A stretch of 42,412 nucleotides of DNA from a virus (IMGVR_UViG_3300042904_000070:1-42412); one strand, 5' to 3'; positions 30,919 to 39,606 are shown, numbered from the stretch's first letter. Numbers and translations: made by a program. The notes: generated from the letters alone by a model not told the origin.

Positions 30919-31614
30919 ATGGCTGCACCGAAGAAGACCCGCAAGCCGAGCTACATCTCTTGTGAGGGAGTGGCCGTCTATCCGTGGCTGAACCGCCCGG
31001 ACACCAAGTTCGTCCCGGCCGGCATGACCGCCGAGGAGTGGGGTGGCGTCTACAAGACCGGCCTCCAGGTCACGGCCCCCGTCTTCACCTCGGCCCCCTA
31101 CCGCGACGGCCTGACCTACAAGGCGTTCCTCGACAACCTGATCGACGCCTCCGTCGAGGAGGCCAAGCGCGAGCACCCGAAGGAGAAGAAGCTCGTCAAG
31201 GCCGCCTTCCCCTACAAGGAGGAGATGGACGACGACGGCGAGGAGACCGGCAACTTCCTGGTCAACTTCAAGCAGAACGCCAAGATCAGGCGCAAGGACG
31301 GCCAGGTCATCGAGGTCAAGATCCCGCTGTTCAACGCGCGGGGCGAGGCGATCACTGACGCCATCTACGGCGGATCGATCATCAAGGTCGCCTTCACTGT
31401 CCGCAACACCTGGATGGCCAAGGAGAAGGAGGCCGGCATCCGGCTCGACATCTCGGCGGTCCAGGTCCTGAAGCTCGTCAAGTCCAGCCGCTCGGCGTCC
31501 GACTTCGGCTTCGGCACCGAGGGTGGCTACGAGGACGAGGACGACGACGCGCCTGCGGGCAACGCCTTCGCCGGCAACGGTGGTGGTGACGCCGGGGACG
31601 AGGACGACTTCTGA
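30919..31614 (+). CDS. Single-stranded DNA-binding protein (T7 gp2.5-like)
   Basis: 231 residues, about the T7 gp2.5 length. It has an N-terminal OB-fold region containing EGVAVYPWLNRPDTKF then FVPAGM, and AFTVRNTWMAKEKEAGIRLD near residue 160. A highly acidic C-terminal tail ends EDDF, the aromatic acidic tip that contacts DNA polymerase and helicase in T7. The leader carries the junction motif TATCCACCTGAGGAAG. The stop overlaps the endonuclease start (TGATGG). Confidence 0.92.
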   Translation: MAAPKKTRKPSYISCEGVAVYPWLNRPDTKFVPAGMTAEEWGGVYKTGLQVTAPVFTSAPYRDGLTYKAFLDNLIDASVEEAKREHPKEKKLVKAAFPYKEEMDDDGEETGNFLVNFKQNAKIRRKDGQVIEVKIPLFNARGEAITDAIYGGSIIKVAFTVRNTWMAKEKEAGIRLDISAVQVLKLVKSSRSASDFGFGTEGGYEDEDDDAPAGNAFAGNGGGDAGDEDDF

Positions 31615-32081
31615 TGGCTCAGCCCCAACGCGCCACCGCGCTGAAGTACGGTTGGCGGTCGGGGTTGGAGGAACGCGTAGCGAAGGAGCTGACCTCGCAA
31701 GGGGTCGGCTTCAGCTACGAGGAGCTGACCGGGGAGTACGAGGTGCCACCGCGGCGTGCCCGCTACACGCCCGACTTCGTCCTCCCCAACGGCATCATCG
31801 TCGAGACCAAGGGGCGCTGGGTCACCGCCGATCGGCAGAAGATCCGGCTGATCCGCAGCCAGCACCCCACGCTCGACCTCCGCATGGTCTTCTCCAACTC
31901 CAAGGCTCGCATCTCGAAGCAGAGCCAGACCACCTACGCCGACTTCTGCCGCCACCTCGACATCCCCTTCGCCGACAAGATCGTCCCCGTCGAGTGGGTC
32001 GGGGAGCCAACCTGCCCCAAGCGCTGGGCCGCGATCGAGCGGTTCCGCCAGGCGGGCGCCACCAAGAAGGGCAGGGCATGA
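31614..32081 (+). CDS. Endonuclease I, Holliday-junction resolvase (T7 gp3-like)
   Basis: 155 residues, near the 149 of T7 gp3. It contains YGWRSGLEERVAKELTSQGV, YTPDFVLPNGIIVETKGRW with the metal ligands Asp and Glu-x-Lys of the PD-(D/E)xK fold, and VFSNSKARISKQSQTTYADF. In T7 it resolves branched replication intermediates and degrades host DNA for nucleotide supply. It is coupled to SSB upstream and to the muramidase downstream by four-base overlaps. Confidence 0.95.
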   Translation: MAQPQRATALKYGWRSGLEERVAKELTSQGVGFSYEELTGEYEVPPRRARYTPDFVLPNGIIVETKGRWVTADRQKIRLIRSQHPTLDLRMVFSNSKARISKQSQTTYADFCRHLDIPFADKIVPVEWVGEPTCPKRWAAIERFRQAGATKKGRA

Positions 32082-32752
32082 AGACGGTCGACCAGATGAT
32101 CGACGACATCCTCCGCCGCGAGGGTGGCTACGCGAACCACCCAGCCGACCGTGGCGGCCCAACCAACTTCGGCATCACGCAGTCGACCCTGGCCACCTAC
32201 CGTCGCGAGTACGCCTCAGAGGCAGACGTCAAGTCGATGTCCAAGACCGAGGCCAGGGCGATCTACCGCCAGATCTACTACCTGGACCCCCACCTCGATC
32301 TCCTGCCGCCGGACCTTCAGCCGTTCGTCTTCGACTGCGCCGTCAACCACGGCCCGACGCAGGCCAGCCGGTTCGTCCAGGAGGTCTGCAACCAGCTCGA
32401 CAGTAGGAAGATTGGGGTGGACGGGAAGCTCGGCCCGGTGAGCTGCGGACGCGCCCGCGAGCTGCTCGTCAACGTCGGCTACGACACCCTCATGCGCGCG
32501 CTCGTGGAGCGGCGCCGCCAGTTCTACCTCGACCTGATCAAGCGCCGGCCCGACCAGGAAGCCTTCCGCAAGGGCTGGATGAACCGGCTCGCCGAGTTCG
32601 CAGTCGACCACGAGCAGAAGACCCTGATCCTCACCGGGGTCGAGCTGCCGAAGCCGAAGATGATCGGCAAGGACTACGCCATGGACGCCCTGGTCGTCCT
32701 CGCCGAGTTCCAGCTGTTCGGCAAGAAGATCCTCGTCTGCACCCCCTCCTAA
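32078..32752 (+). CDS. Endolysin: GH108-type N-acetylmuramidase
   Basis: 224 residues. The N-terminal domain carries ILRREGGYANHPADRGGPTN then FGIT, the glycosyl hydrolase 108 signature with catalytic Glu15. The second half contains FDCAVNHGPTQASRFVQEVC and a peptidoglycan-binding-like region with VDGKLGP and RRRQFYLDLIKRRP. There is no signal peptide, so a holin is needed for export. It occupies the place of the T7 gp3.5 amidase, which is absent. An extra ~40 residues at the C-terminus are unrecognised. Confidence 0.9.
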   Translation: MKTVDQMIDDILRREGGYANHPADRGGPTNFGITQSTLATYRREYASEADVKSMSKTEARAIYRQIYYLDPHLDLLPPDLQPFVFDCAVNHGPTQASRFVQEVCNQLDSRKIGVDGKLGPVSCGRARELLVNVGYDTLMRALVERRRQFYLDLIKRRPDQEAFRKGWMNRLAEFAVDHEQKTLILTGVELPKPKMIGKDYAMDALVVLAEFQLFGKKILVCTPS

Positions 32753-32753
32753 C

Positions 32754-32775
32754 GGTGGCCCCTTCGGGGGCCGCC
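32754..32775 (+). terminator. UUCG-capped hairpin after endolysin
   Basis: GGTGGCCCC pairs with GGGGCCGCC (nine pairs, one G-T) around TTCG, overlapping nothing and starting two bases after the stop. No T-run. Same style as the hairpins at 14761 and 40794. Confidence 0.5.
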
Positions 32776-32814
32776 TCCCCGTCATCAGCACTCGACAACC
32801 GAGAGAGGTCCATC

Positions 32815-33066
32815 ATGACCAAGCTGTTCAACGGCGCGACCCAGCACGACCTGATCCTGAGCCACCTGCGCTCGCGCGACCCGAAGACGGGCACCCGGCG
32901 CACCCTCAGCCAGCACGAGGCCCGCGACCTGTACCGCATCGAGCGGCTGGCCGCCCGCATCTGCGAGCTGCGCGACCGCCAGTACATGATCACCGACGAG
33001 CGCAAGGTCGACGTCACCGGCCGGCCCTACACCCGCTACGCGCTCGCCAGCCACCTCAACGGCTGA
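32815..33066 (+). CDS. Small winged-helix (HTH) protein
   Basis: 83 residues starting MTKLFNGATQHDLILSHLRS. The pattern is LSQHEARDLYRIERLAARIC then ELRDRQYMI, followed by the hairpin wing TDERKVDVTGRPYTRYAL. It matches a phage helix-turn-helix family in which 'EA...LY...RLAARI..LR..G' is conserved. It probably binds DNA and may regulate middle genes. The stop overlaps the primase-helicase start (TGATG). Confidence 0.72.
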   Translation: MTKLFNGATQHDLILSHLRSRDPKTGTRRTLSQHEARDLYRIERLAARICELRDRQYMITDERKVDVTGRPYTRYALASHLNG

Positions 33067-34709
33067 TGTCCGAGAGCGAGTTCCTGCACCACGAGCCCTG
33101 CCCGGTGTGCGGGTCCAGCGACAACCTGGCCCGCTACACCGATGGGCACGCCTGGTGCTTCGGCTGCGGCCACCACGAGAAGGGGGACGGTGCTCCCCCT
33201 TCAACTTCCACCAGAAGGGAACCCCGTATGTCGGGACTGATCCAGTCCAGCGAGGTTCGTCCGCTCCAGAAGAGGGGCATCAGCCAGGAGACGTGCGAGA
33301 AGTTCGGCTACACGGTGGGCACCCTCGACGGCAAGACGGTGCAGATCGCGCCGTACCACGACGAAGATGGACACCTGGTTGCCCAGCACATCCGGTTCCA
33401 CCCCAAGGACTTCGCCTGGTTGGGCGACCCCAAGTCGGCCGTCCTGTTCGGCCAGCGCCTGTGGCGTGACGGCGGCCGGCGGGTGATCGTCACCGAGGGG
33501 GAGATCGACGCCCTCTCGATCAGCCAGCTCCAGTCCAACAAGTGGCCGGTCGTCTCGATCGGGTGTGGCGCCGCCAAGCCCGAGCACACGGCGAAGGTCA
33601 CCAAGTACGTCGGCAAGCACGTGAAGTGGCTGGAGAAGTTCGACGAGGTCATCTTCGCGTTCGACATGGACGAGCAGGGACAGGCCAGCGCCAAGGCGGC
33701 GGCCATGTGCCTCTCGCCCGGCAAGGCCAAGATCGCGACCTACCCCCTCCACGACGCCAACGACATGCTGGTCGCGGGCCGCGGGGAGGAGCTGATCAAC
33801 TGCCTGTGGGGCGCCAAGGAGTTCCGCCCCGATGGGCTGCTGAGGATCGGCGACATCATGGAGCGGGCGCTCACCACCCCCGAGATGGGCGCCCCGTACC
33901 CCTGGCAGCGCCTCACCGACCTGACCTACGGGCGCCGGCCTGGACAGCTGATCACCTGGGGCGCCGGCACGGGCACAGGCAAGACCGACGTCCTGATGCA
34001 GATGGTCGCTCACATCATGGAGACCGGGACCGAGAAGGTCGCGCTGTTCATGTTCGAGAACGACCCAGGCGAGACCGCCCGGTACGTGGCCAGCAAGATC
34101 GACGGCAAGCGCTACAACGCCCCCAACGCAGGATGGACGGTGGACGAGCTGCGCACCCGGCTGGAGGCGCTGAACGTTCAGGACCGCCTGATCCTCTACG
34201 ACAACTGGGGGACCACGGACTGGGACGAGGTCAGGGCTCACATCCGCTACCTGGTCAAGTCCTGGGACTGCGACGAGGTCATCATCGACCACCTCACCGC
34301 CTTCTCCGCCCGCTCCGACGACGAGCGGCGGGAGATCGAGCGGCTCATGGCCGACATGGCGATGCTGGCGAAGGAGCTGGGCATCGTCCTCCACGTCGTG
34401 AGCCACCTGTCGCGCCCCGATGGGGGCAAGTCCCACGAGGAAGGCGGGCGGGTGACCATCCGCAACTTCAAGGGCTCCAGCTCGATCGGCTTCTGGTCGC
34501 ACGTGATCTTCGGCCTGGAGCGCAACCAGCAGGCTGAGGACACGGAGGAGCGGTACACCACCACCCTCCGCATCCTGAAGTGCCGCCCCCGAGGCAGCTC
34601 GGCGGGCGAGGTCCTGTTCATCCGATACGACCCGGAGAGCGGCCTCTACAGCGAGGTCATCGAGAACCCCTTCGAGACCGCAGACGACAACGAGGAGAGC
34701 CCCTTCTGA
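33066..34709 (+). CDS. DNA primase-helicase (T7 gp4-like)
   Basis: 547 residues (T7 gp4: 566). The N-terminal zinc finger has Cys12, Cys15, Cys31 and Cys34 (CPVC...CFGC). The Toprim primase domain has VTEGEIDALS with Glu144 and a later AFDMDEQGQ. The RecA-type helicase has Walker A GAGTGTGKTD (Lys306), a Walker B-like strand EVIIDHLTAF, and HVVSHLSRP. An internal ATG at 33228 (residue 55) preceded by AGAAGGGA would give a short form without the zinc finger, like T7 gp4B. The acidic C-terminus ends EESPF, the aromatic tail used to contact polymerase. Confidence 0.96.
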   Translation: MSESEFLHHEPCPVCGSSDNLARYTDGHAWCFGCGHHEKGDGAPPSTSTRREPRMSGLIQSSEVRPLQKRGISQETCEKFGYTVGTLDGKTVQIAPYHDEDGHLVAQHIRFHPKDFAWLGDPKSAVLFGQRLWRDGGRRVIVTEGEIDALSISQLQSNKWPVVSIGCGAAKPEHTAKVTKYVGKHVKWLEKFDEVIFAFDMDEQGQASAKAAAMCLSPGKAKIATYPLHDANDMLVAGRGEELINCLWGAKEFRPDGLLRIGDIMERALTTPEMGAPYPWQRLTDLTYGRRPGQLITWGAGTGTGKTDVLMQMVAHIMETGTEKVALFMFENDPGETARYVASKIDGKRYNAPNAGWTVDELRTRLEALNVQDRLILYDNWGTTDWDEVRAHIRYLVKSWDCDEVIIDHLTAFSARSDDERREIERLMADMAMLAKELGIVLHVVSHLSRPDGGKSHEEGGRVTIRNFKGSSSIGFWSHVIFGLERNQQAEDTEERYTTTLRILKCRPRGSSAGEVLFIRYDPESGLYSEVIENPFETADDNEESPF

Positions 34710-35011
34710 TGCAGATGAACGACTACGCCCTGCTGATCGAGCAGTTCCATCGGGGCGTCAAGACCGACGAGCTGGCCTATGCGGCTCTCGGTCTGGCCGG
34801 CGAGACCGGCGAGGCTGTCGAGCTGGTCAAGAAGTCCTTCCGCAAGGGCGGCAAGCTCGACCGGGTGGCCCTTCGCGACGAGCTGGGGGACGTCCTCTAC
34901 TACCTCACCCGGATCGCCAACAAGGCCGGCTTCACGCTGGCACAGATCGCCGACGCGAACGTGCTCAAGCTTGCCAAGCGCCAGAAGCTCGGCAAGGAGG
35001 CCACCCGATGA
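34709..35011 (+). CDS. MazG-like nucleotide pyrophosphohydrolase
   Basis: 100 residues. LAYAALGLAGETGEAVELVK, then a basic loop, KSFRKGGKLD, and LRDELGDVLYYLTRIANKAG reproduce the MazG fold signature (E-x-x-E...E-x-x-D). Such enzymes hydrolyse (d)NTPs or ppGpp-like nucleotides, and phage copies probably adjust nucleotide pools. The start overlaps the helicase stop; another ATG two codons later is possible. The stop overlaps the next start. Confidence 0.88.
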   Translation: MQMNDYALLIEQFHRGVKTDELAYAALGLAGETGEAVELVKKSFRKGGKLDRVALRDELGDVLYYLTRIANKAGFTLAQIADANVLKLAKRQKLGKEATR

Positions 35012-35247
35012 CCGGCCGCACCGAGATGCTGCGCCAGCTCGCGGCGACGCGACGCACCCTCATGTACCAGGCCGATCACCTTGGCCGCACCCTCATGGGC
35101 CTGGCCGAGGACCTGAAGCACCCCGAGCGGGACTGGAAGGTCAACATCCTCGGCACCCTCCAGGGTAACGGCCCCATGGTCGACGCCCTGTCGGCCAAGT
35201 TCGCCACCCTCCGGGACCTGATCAAGGAGATCGACTGTGCCCCATGA
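35008..35247 (+). CDS. Unrecognised helical protein, 79 residues
   Basis: Starts MTGRTEMLRQLAATRRTLMY. It is mostly helical with LGRTLMGLAEDLKHPERDWK. It is linked by short overlaps to both neighbours. No family seen. Confidence 0.62.
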   Translation: MTGRTEMLRQLAATRRTLMYQADHLGRTLMGLAEDLKHPERDWKVNILGTLQGNGPMVDALSAKFATLRDLIKEIDCAP

Positions 35248-35488
35248 ACCCTGCACCCACCACCGGCTCACGGAGCGCTGCTTCGAGTGCGAGCGCGCCA
35301 CCCCGGCCGAGAAGCCGTGGGAGGTCGCCCTCCGCAAGCAGCTGACCCAGGAGTACCTGGTCCTGCGCGCGGTCCTGCCGCAGCTCGACGAGCGCTTCAC
35401 CAGCCTGGCCAACCGGGCTCGCGAGGCGGGCCTGACCGAGATCTCCCGGAGCGCCGCGGCCATCGCCGGCAAGCTGGGGGACCTGTGA
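35237..35488 (+). CDS. Small protein with zinc-ribbon-like N-terminus
   Basis: 83 residues from a GTG inside the preceding gene's end. PCTHHRLTERCFEC offers four potential zinc ligands (Cys, His, His, Cys-x-x-Cys). The rest is helical (LRKQLTQEYLVLRAVLPQLD). It ends in TGATG with the next gene. Function unknown. Confidence 0.62.
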   Translation: MPHEPCTHHRLTERCFECERATPAEKPWEVALRKQLTQEYLVLRAVLPQLDERFTSLANRAREAGLTEISRSAAAIAGKLGDL

Positions 35489-35688
35489 TGCGACGCTGGC
35501 TCATTGCCTACCTGCTCTCGAAGGAGGTCGGCCTCCTGCGGGACATCTGCCGCGCCTCCTGCCTCGGCTGGCGGGATGCGAAGTGGGGCCAGCAGCAGTC
35601 CATCCCCTACGGGTGCGACCTACTGCGCGCCTCCTGGCTGGTCGGCAACGACTGGCGGAAGCAGATCGACCCACCGGAGATGCACTGA
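35488..35688 (+). CDS. Unrecognised 66-residue protein
   Basis: Starts MRRWLIAYLLSKEVGLLRDI. It is Trp- and Cys-containing (CRASCLGWRDAKWGQQ). TGATG overlaps at both ends show it is part of a coupled string. No family seen. Confidence 0.58.
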   Translation: MRRWLIAYLLSKEVGLLRDICRASCLGWRDAKWGQQQSIPYGCDLLRASWLVGNDWRKQIDPPEMH

Positions 35689-35876
35689 TGGACCCCATGG
35701 AGAAGGCCCACATCGCCATGAGCCTGGCCCTGGCCTGCGCTCGCGTCCACCCCGAGGCCACGGTGGCGGTCCCTTGCCTGACCGCGGCCGTCTACGAGGC
35801 CATGGACGAGGCCATCGAGGTGATGGCTGTCGAGATCGAGGACGCCGAGCGCCTGCACGTCGTCTTCGCGCACTGA
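35688..35876 (+). CDS. Unrecognised 62-residue acidic helical protein
   Basis: Starts MDPMEKAHIAMSLALACARV. The C-terminal half is Glu-rich (EAMDEAIEVMAVEIEDAERL). Its stop begins a junction motif, TGATCTATCCACCTGAGG, that serves the next gene. Confidence 0.58.
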   Translation: MDPMEKAHIAMSLALACARVHPEATVAVPCLTAAVYEAMDEAIEVMAVEIEDAERLHVVFAH

Positions 35877-35896
35877 TCTATCCACCTGAGGATACC

Positions 35897-36370
35897 ATGA
35901 AGATCACCATGCAGCGTCTCCTCTCCCGGCTGCGCGCCTGGGTGCTGGGCAAGCTCGACCTGGTCGACGGCGTCCGCCTGCGCTCCGCCATCCGCAGCAA
36001 CGATCAGCTCCGGGGTGACCTCCAGTCCGCCCTGGAGCGCATCCGTCACCTCTACGAGGAACTCGACAAGGCCTACGGGCTCAACTCCCTGCCGGCCGAC
36101 TACTTCAGCGCCGACATGCTCCGGATCGACAACATGCTCCAGCCGGCCGACCTCGTGGTCCTCCGGGTCAGACCGAAGCAGGCAGCGATCAACATCGCCG
36201 GCCCCCAGGGGCACGAGATGCTGCGCCGCGACGGCGCGTTCGCAGACCTCTACGCGATGCGGCTGGCCGACTGCTTCGGCTACCCAGCCTACTGCCAGAT
36301 CATGCAGCAGCTCGGGCACAACCCGATGCGTGAGGCCGACTACAAGGCGCGGCCCCGCCGTTCCTGGTGA
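35897..36370 (+). CDS. Unrecognised protein upstream of DNA polymerase
   Basis: 157 residues starting MKITMQRLLSRLRAWVLGKL. The first ~60 residues are helical or coiled-coil (LRGDLQSALERIRHLYEELD). The rest is mixed, with LADCFGYPAYCQIMQQLGHN. The junction motif CTATCCACCTGAGGATACC immediately precedes the ATG, the same leader as that of the DNA polymerase. It is probably a replication-associated protein by position only. Confidence 0.65.
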   Translation: MKITMQRLLSRLRAWVLGKLDLVDGVRLRSAIRSNDQLRGDLQSALERIRHLYEELDKAYGLNSLPADYFSADMLRIDNMLQPADLVVLRVRPKQAAINIAGPQGHEMLRRDGAFADLYAMRLADCFGYPAYCQIMQQLGHNPMREADYKARPRRSW

Positions 36371-36397
36371 CCCAACCTATCCACCTGAGGATACCAC

Positions 36398-38356
36398 ATG
36401 GCCCGGTACGTCTGCGATACCGAGACCGATGGGCTCCTCCCCGACCTGACCACGATCCACTGCGCCGTTGCGGTGGACGTGGACACCGGGGAGCTGCACG
36501 ACTTCGCCGATCAGCCCGGCTATCGGCCCATCGCCGAGTTCCTGACGCTGACCGCTGAGGCCGACATGATCGCGTTCCACAACGCCATCAAGTTCGACGT
36601 CCCGGCGATCAAGAAGGTCTACCCCCACTGGTCGCCGAAGGGCAGGGTGATCGACACCCTGGTCCTCAGCCGCCTCGTCTACCCCGACATCAAGCGGGCC
36701 GACAACGCGCTCCGCAAGCAGAACCCAGACCAGCTGCCCAGCTTCCTGGTCGGCGCCCACAGCCTGAAGTCCTGGGGCCACAGGCTGAAGGACCACAAGG
36801 GCGACTACAAGGGCGGCTGGGAGCGGTGGTCCCCGGCCATGCACCAGTACATGGTCCAGGACGCCCGGCTCGGGCTGAAGGTCTACAAGCACCTGGCCGG
36901 CCGCAAGCCGTCGCCCGATGCGGTCGAGATCGAGCACGCCTTCGCCGAGTACCTGTTCGAGCAGGAGACCCACGGATACCCGTTCAACGAGGCCGAGGCT
37001 CAGAAGCTCTACGCCGCGCTGGCTGGCCTGAAGGCCAAACTCGAGACTGCCCTGAGGGGGCTCTACCAGCCGTGGTTCGCCTTCAAGGGCGTCGTCAAGC
37101 CGCCCAAGCCGCGCCGCTTCTGGACCGAGAGCCAGCGTGGCGGCGACCAGCGAAAGGACAAGGCCGGCGAGCGTGGCTACTGGAACCACGTCGAGGGCGC
37201 CTACAGCCAGATCGAGCTGACCGAGTTCAACCCGAGCAGCCGGCACCACATCGCCGACCGCCTGAAGAAGCTCAGGGGCTGGGTGCCGCAGGAGTTCACC
37301 AAGGACGGCCACCCCAAGGTCGACGACGTGGTGATCAGCCAGCTCCCCTACCCGGAGGCTCCGCAGCTCGCGGAGTACCTCATGGTCGCGAAGCGGCTGG
37401 GCCAGCTCGGCGACGGCAAGGAGGGCTGGCTCAAGGCGGTCAAGAAGAACGGCCGCATCCACGGCGAGGTGATCCCGATCGGGACGCCGACCCACCGCTG
37501 CACCCACCGGAAGCCGAACGTGACCCAGGTGCCGAAGGTCCAGGTCACGAAGGTCGACGGCAAGAAGGTCATCCTCATGGGGATCGAGGGCGGCTTCGGC
37601 TGGGAATGCCGCAGCCTGTTCCACGCCCCCGAGGGCTACCTCCAGGTCGGCGCCGATGCGTCCGGCTTGGAGCTGCGCTGTCTCGGCCACTACCTGGCAA
37701 GGTACGACGACGGGAAGTTCATCAAGGAGCTGCTCGAAGGCGACATCCACCAGGTCAACATGGATGCGCTCCAAGAGCTGAGCCCCAACCGGGACTGCTC
37801 CAAGACCGAGATGTACGCCCTGCTCTATGGGGCGGGCGACAAGAAGCTCGGCACGATCGTGCTCGAATACTACGCCCGGCTGGGCCTCACCCCGCCGAGC
37901 ACCAACCCGCAGAAGCTCGGCAAGGCGGTCCGCGACCGGCTCGCCAAGGGGCTCGGCATCGGTAAGGTCGGCCAGAAGGGCACCCTCATGGGGGACCTGG
38001 CGAACGCCCTGAACGGGCGCGACTGGCTGAAGGGCATCGACGGCCGCGCGGTCCCGGTGCGCTCGCAGCACAGCGCCCTGAACACCCTCCTGCAATCCGC
38101 GGGCTCGATCGCCTTCAAGACGGCCACGGTTCTCTTGCGTCGCGACCTATCCACCAAGGGCTTGGTTGTCCCCACGGATTGGTGGCCGGCCGCTCACGTC
38201 CACGACGAAGTACAGCTCATGGCGAGGGAGGCCATCGCAAATGAACTTGGAATGTCAGCCGTCCAATCTATCAGACGAGCTGGAGAACGACTTGGGTTCC
38301 GATGCCCGTTGGACGGCGAATACAAGGTCGGAAAGAACTGGGCTGAAACGCACTGA
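36398..38356 (+). CDS. Family A DNA polymerase with 3'-5' exonuclease (T7 gp5-like)
   Basis: 652 residues (T7: 704). The exonuclease domain begins VCDTETDGL (Asp7, Glu9), with FHNAIKFDVPAI next and LVLSRLVYPDI downstream. The polymerase has motif A GADASGLELR (Asp420), motif B KTEMYALLYGAG (from Lys469) and motif C HVHDEVQL (Asp603). It replicates the phage DNA, normally with host thioredoxin as processivity factor in T7. The last ~75 codons use noticeably less GC at third positions and overlap the next gene by 116 bases. Confidence 0.97.
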   Translation: MARYVCDTETDGLLPDLTTIHCAVAVDVDTGELHDFADQPGYRPIAEFLTLTAEADMIAFHNAIKFDVPAIKKVYPHWSPKGRVIDTLVLSRLVYPDIKRADNALRKQNPDQLPSFLVGAHSLKSWGHRLKDHKGDYKGGWERWSPAMHQYMVQDARLGLKVYKHLAGRKPSPDAVEIEHAFAEYLFEQETHGYPFNEAEAQKLYAALAGLKAKLETALRGLYQPWFAFKGVVKPPKPRRFWTESQRGGDQRKDKAGERGYWNHVEGAYSQIELTEFNPSSRHHIADRLKKLRGWVPQEFTKDGHPKVDDVVISQLPYPEAPQLAEYLMVAKRLGQLGDGKEGWLKAVKKNGRIHGEVIPIGTPTHRCTHRKPNVTQVPKVQVTKVDGKKVILMGIEGGFGWECRSLFHAPEGYLQVGADASGLELRCLGHYLARYDDGKFIKELLEGDIHQVNMDALQELSPNRDCSKTEMYALLYGAGDKKLGTIVLEYYARLGLTPPSTNPQKLGKAVRDRLAKGLGIGKVGQKGTLMGDLANALNGRDWLKGIDGRAVPVRSQHSALNTLLQSAGSIAFKTATVLLRRDLSTKGLVVPTDWWPAAHVHDEVQLMAREAIANELGMSAVQSIRRAGERLGFRCPLDGEYKVGKNWAETH

Positions 38357-38564
38357 GCTTGACTTCGAGCCTGTTCTTCACGAGGCCTGGGCGGGCGGCT
38401 TCACCACGAAGTCCGACTTCGCTCGGGCCAACGCCGACGAGATCGCCTGCGCCGCATCCTCCGGGCTGCTCACCGTGCAGGACACCCGCGACACCTTCGG
38501 CCGGTCCTGGCGGATCACCCCCGCCGGGCTCGCCCTGCTCTGGCAACTCAGGAGCCTCGCATGA
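38241..38564 (+). CDS. Possible winged-helix protein overlapping the polymerase 3' end
   Basis: 107 residues from the ATG at 38241 with GGGAGG about 10 bases upstream. The first ~40 residues overlap the polymerase gene and look unstructured. Residues about 42-105 (LDFEPVLHEAWAGGFTTKSD, ADEIACAASSGLLTVQDT, WRITPAGLALLWQL) resemble a winged helix of the kind that ends in 'TPxGLALL'. A later unusual start inside the polymerase end cannot be excluded. In T7 this slot holds gp5.5, the H-NS-binding protein; similarity to gp5.5 is not evident. Confidence 0.62.
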   Translation: MNLECQPSNLSDELENDLGSDARWTANTRSERTGLKRTELDFEPVLHEAWAGGFTTKSDFARANADEIACAASSGLLTVQDTRDTFGRSWRITPAGLALLWQLRSLA

Positions 38565-38818
38565 AGATCGTCACCCGTACCAACCAGACCTTCGTCCTCA
38601 CCTACGAGGACCTGAAGGAGGCCTTCGCAGACTACCTCCAGAAGCTCACTGGGGAGACCCTGCCGGCCAACAACCGGATGTTCATCCAGGCCGACGACAA
38701 CCGCGGCCGGTCGCTCACCATGACGGTGATCATCGAGGGCGACCTCACCTCCGAGGAGGTCGGCCACAAGGGCGGGGTTGCCGCTATCGAGCGCCCCGCT
38801 CCGGGGGGCCAGGCGTGA
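38561..38818 (+). CDS. Unrecognised 85-residue protein between polymerase and exonuclease genes
   Basis: Starts MKIVTRTNQTFVLTYEDLKE. It is alpha/beta-like, with LQKLTGETLPANNRMFIQAD and the strand LTMTVIIEGDLT. Four-base overlaps with both neighbours. No family recognised. Confidence 0.65.
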   Translation: MKIVTRTNQTFVLTYEDLKEAFADYLQKLTGETLPANNRMFIQADDNRGRSLTMTVIIEGDLTSEEVGHKGGVAAIERPAPGGQA

Positions 38819-39573
38819 CCACACTCCTGATCGACGGCGATACGGTCGTCTACAGGTTCGCGTGTGGTGGTCAGAAGTCCTTCGACTGGGGCAACGGTGT
38901 GGTGTCGAGCCACACCGACCTCAGCACCGCGGTCAAGCGGGTCGACAGCTACGTCGAGCTGCTCCAGGAGCGCCTCAAGGGTGACCAGATCATCATGGCG
39001 CTCACCGACCCGGAGCACAACTACCGCAAGGACATCCTGCCCACCTACAAGGGCCTGCGCCCGGCCGAGAAGCCGATCATGTGGGCAGACCTCCGCGCCC
39101 ACGTGCAGTCCTCCTACCGCTCCTACATCAAGCCGTCCCTCGAAGGTGACGACATCCTCGGCATCCTCGCCACGCACCCGAAGCTGGTGCCGGGCAAGAA
39201 GGTGATCGTCGCGATCGACAAGGACATGCGGACCGTCCCAGCCCTCCACCACAACCCGGACACCGGCAAGTCCTTCGAGGTCGACGAGCCCACCGCCGAC
39301 TACTGGCACCTCTTCCAGACGCTCACCGGCGACGTCGTCGACTGCTACGCCGGCTGCCCTGGCATCGGCCCGGTCAAGGCCGAGCGCATCATCGGCGGCC
39401 CGGACTTCATCCGCTCATGGGGCGTCGAGCCGGCCTGGCGCGCCGTCGTCGAGACCTTCGAGAAGCGGGGCCTGACTGCCGAGGACGCCCTCGTGCAGGC
39501 CCGCGTCGCGCGCATCCTTCGCACCACCGACTACGACTTCAAGGCCAAGCGCCCGATCCTCTGGCGCCCGTAG
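38815..39573 (+). CDS. 5'-3' exonuclease (T7 gp6-like, FEN family)
   Basis: 252 residues starting at a GTG whose last two bases begin the preceding stop. TLLIDGDTVVYRFAC is the N-terminal metal-binding strand. YKGLRPAEKPIMWADLR, SLEGDDILGILA and VIVAIDKDMRTVP carry further acidic ligands. GDVVDCYAGCPGIGPVKAER is the helix-hairpin/H3TH motif. The enzyme degrades host DNA and removes RNA primers. Length and order after the polymerase match gp6 (T7: 300). Confidence 0.94.
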   Translation: MTTLLIDGDTVVYRFACGGQKSFDWGNGVVSSHTDLSTAVKRVDSYVELLQERLKGDQIIMALTDPEHNYRKDILPTYKGLRPAEKPIMWADLRAHVQSSYRSYIKPSLEGDDILGILATHPKLVPGKKVIVAIDKDMRTVPALHHNPDTGKSFEVDEPTADYWHLFQTLTGDVVDCYAGCPGIGPVKAERIIGGPDFIRSWGVEPAWRAVVETFEKRGLTAEDALVQARVARILRTTDYDFKAKRPILWRP

Positions 39574-39606
39574 CCGCCACCCCCTCCCACATCCTGGAGT
39601 TGCTCG

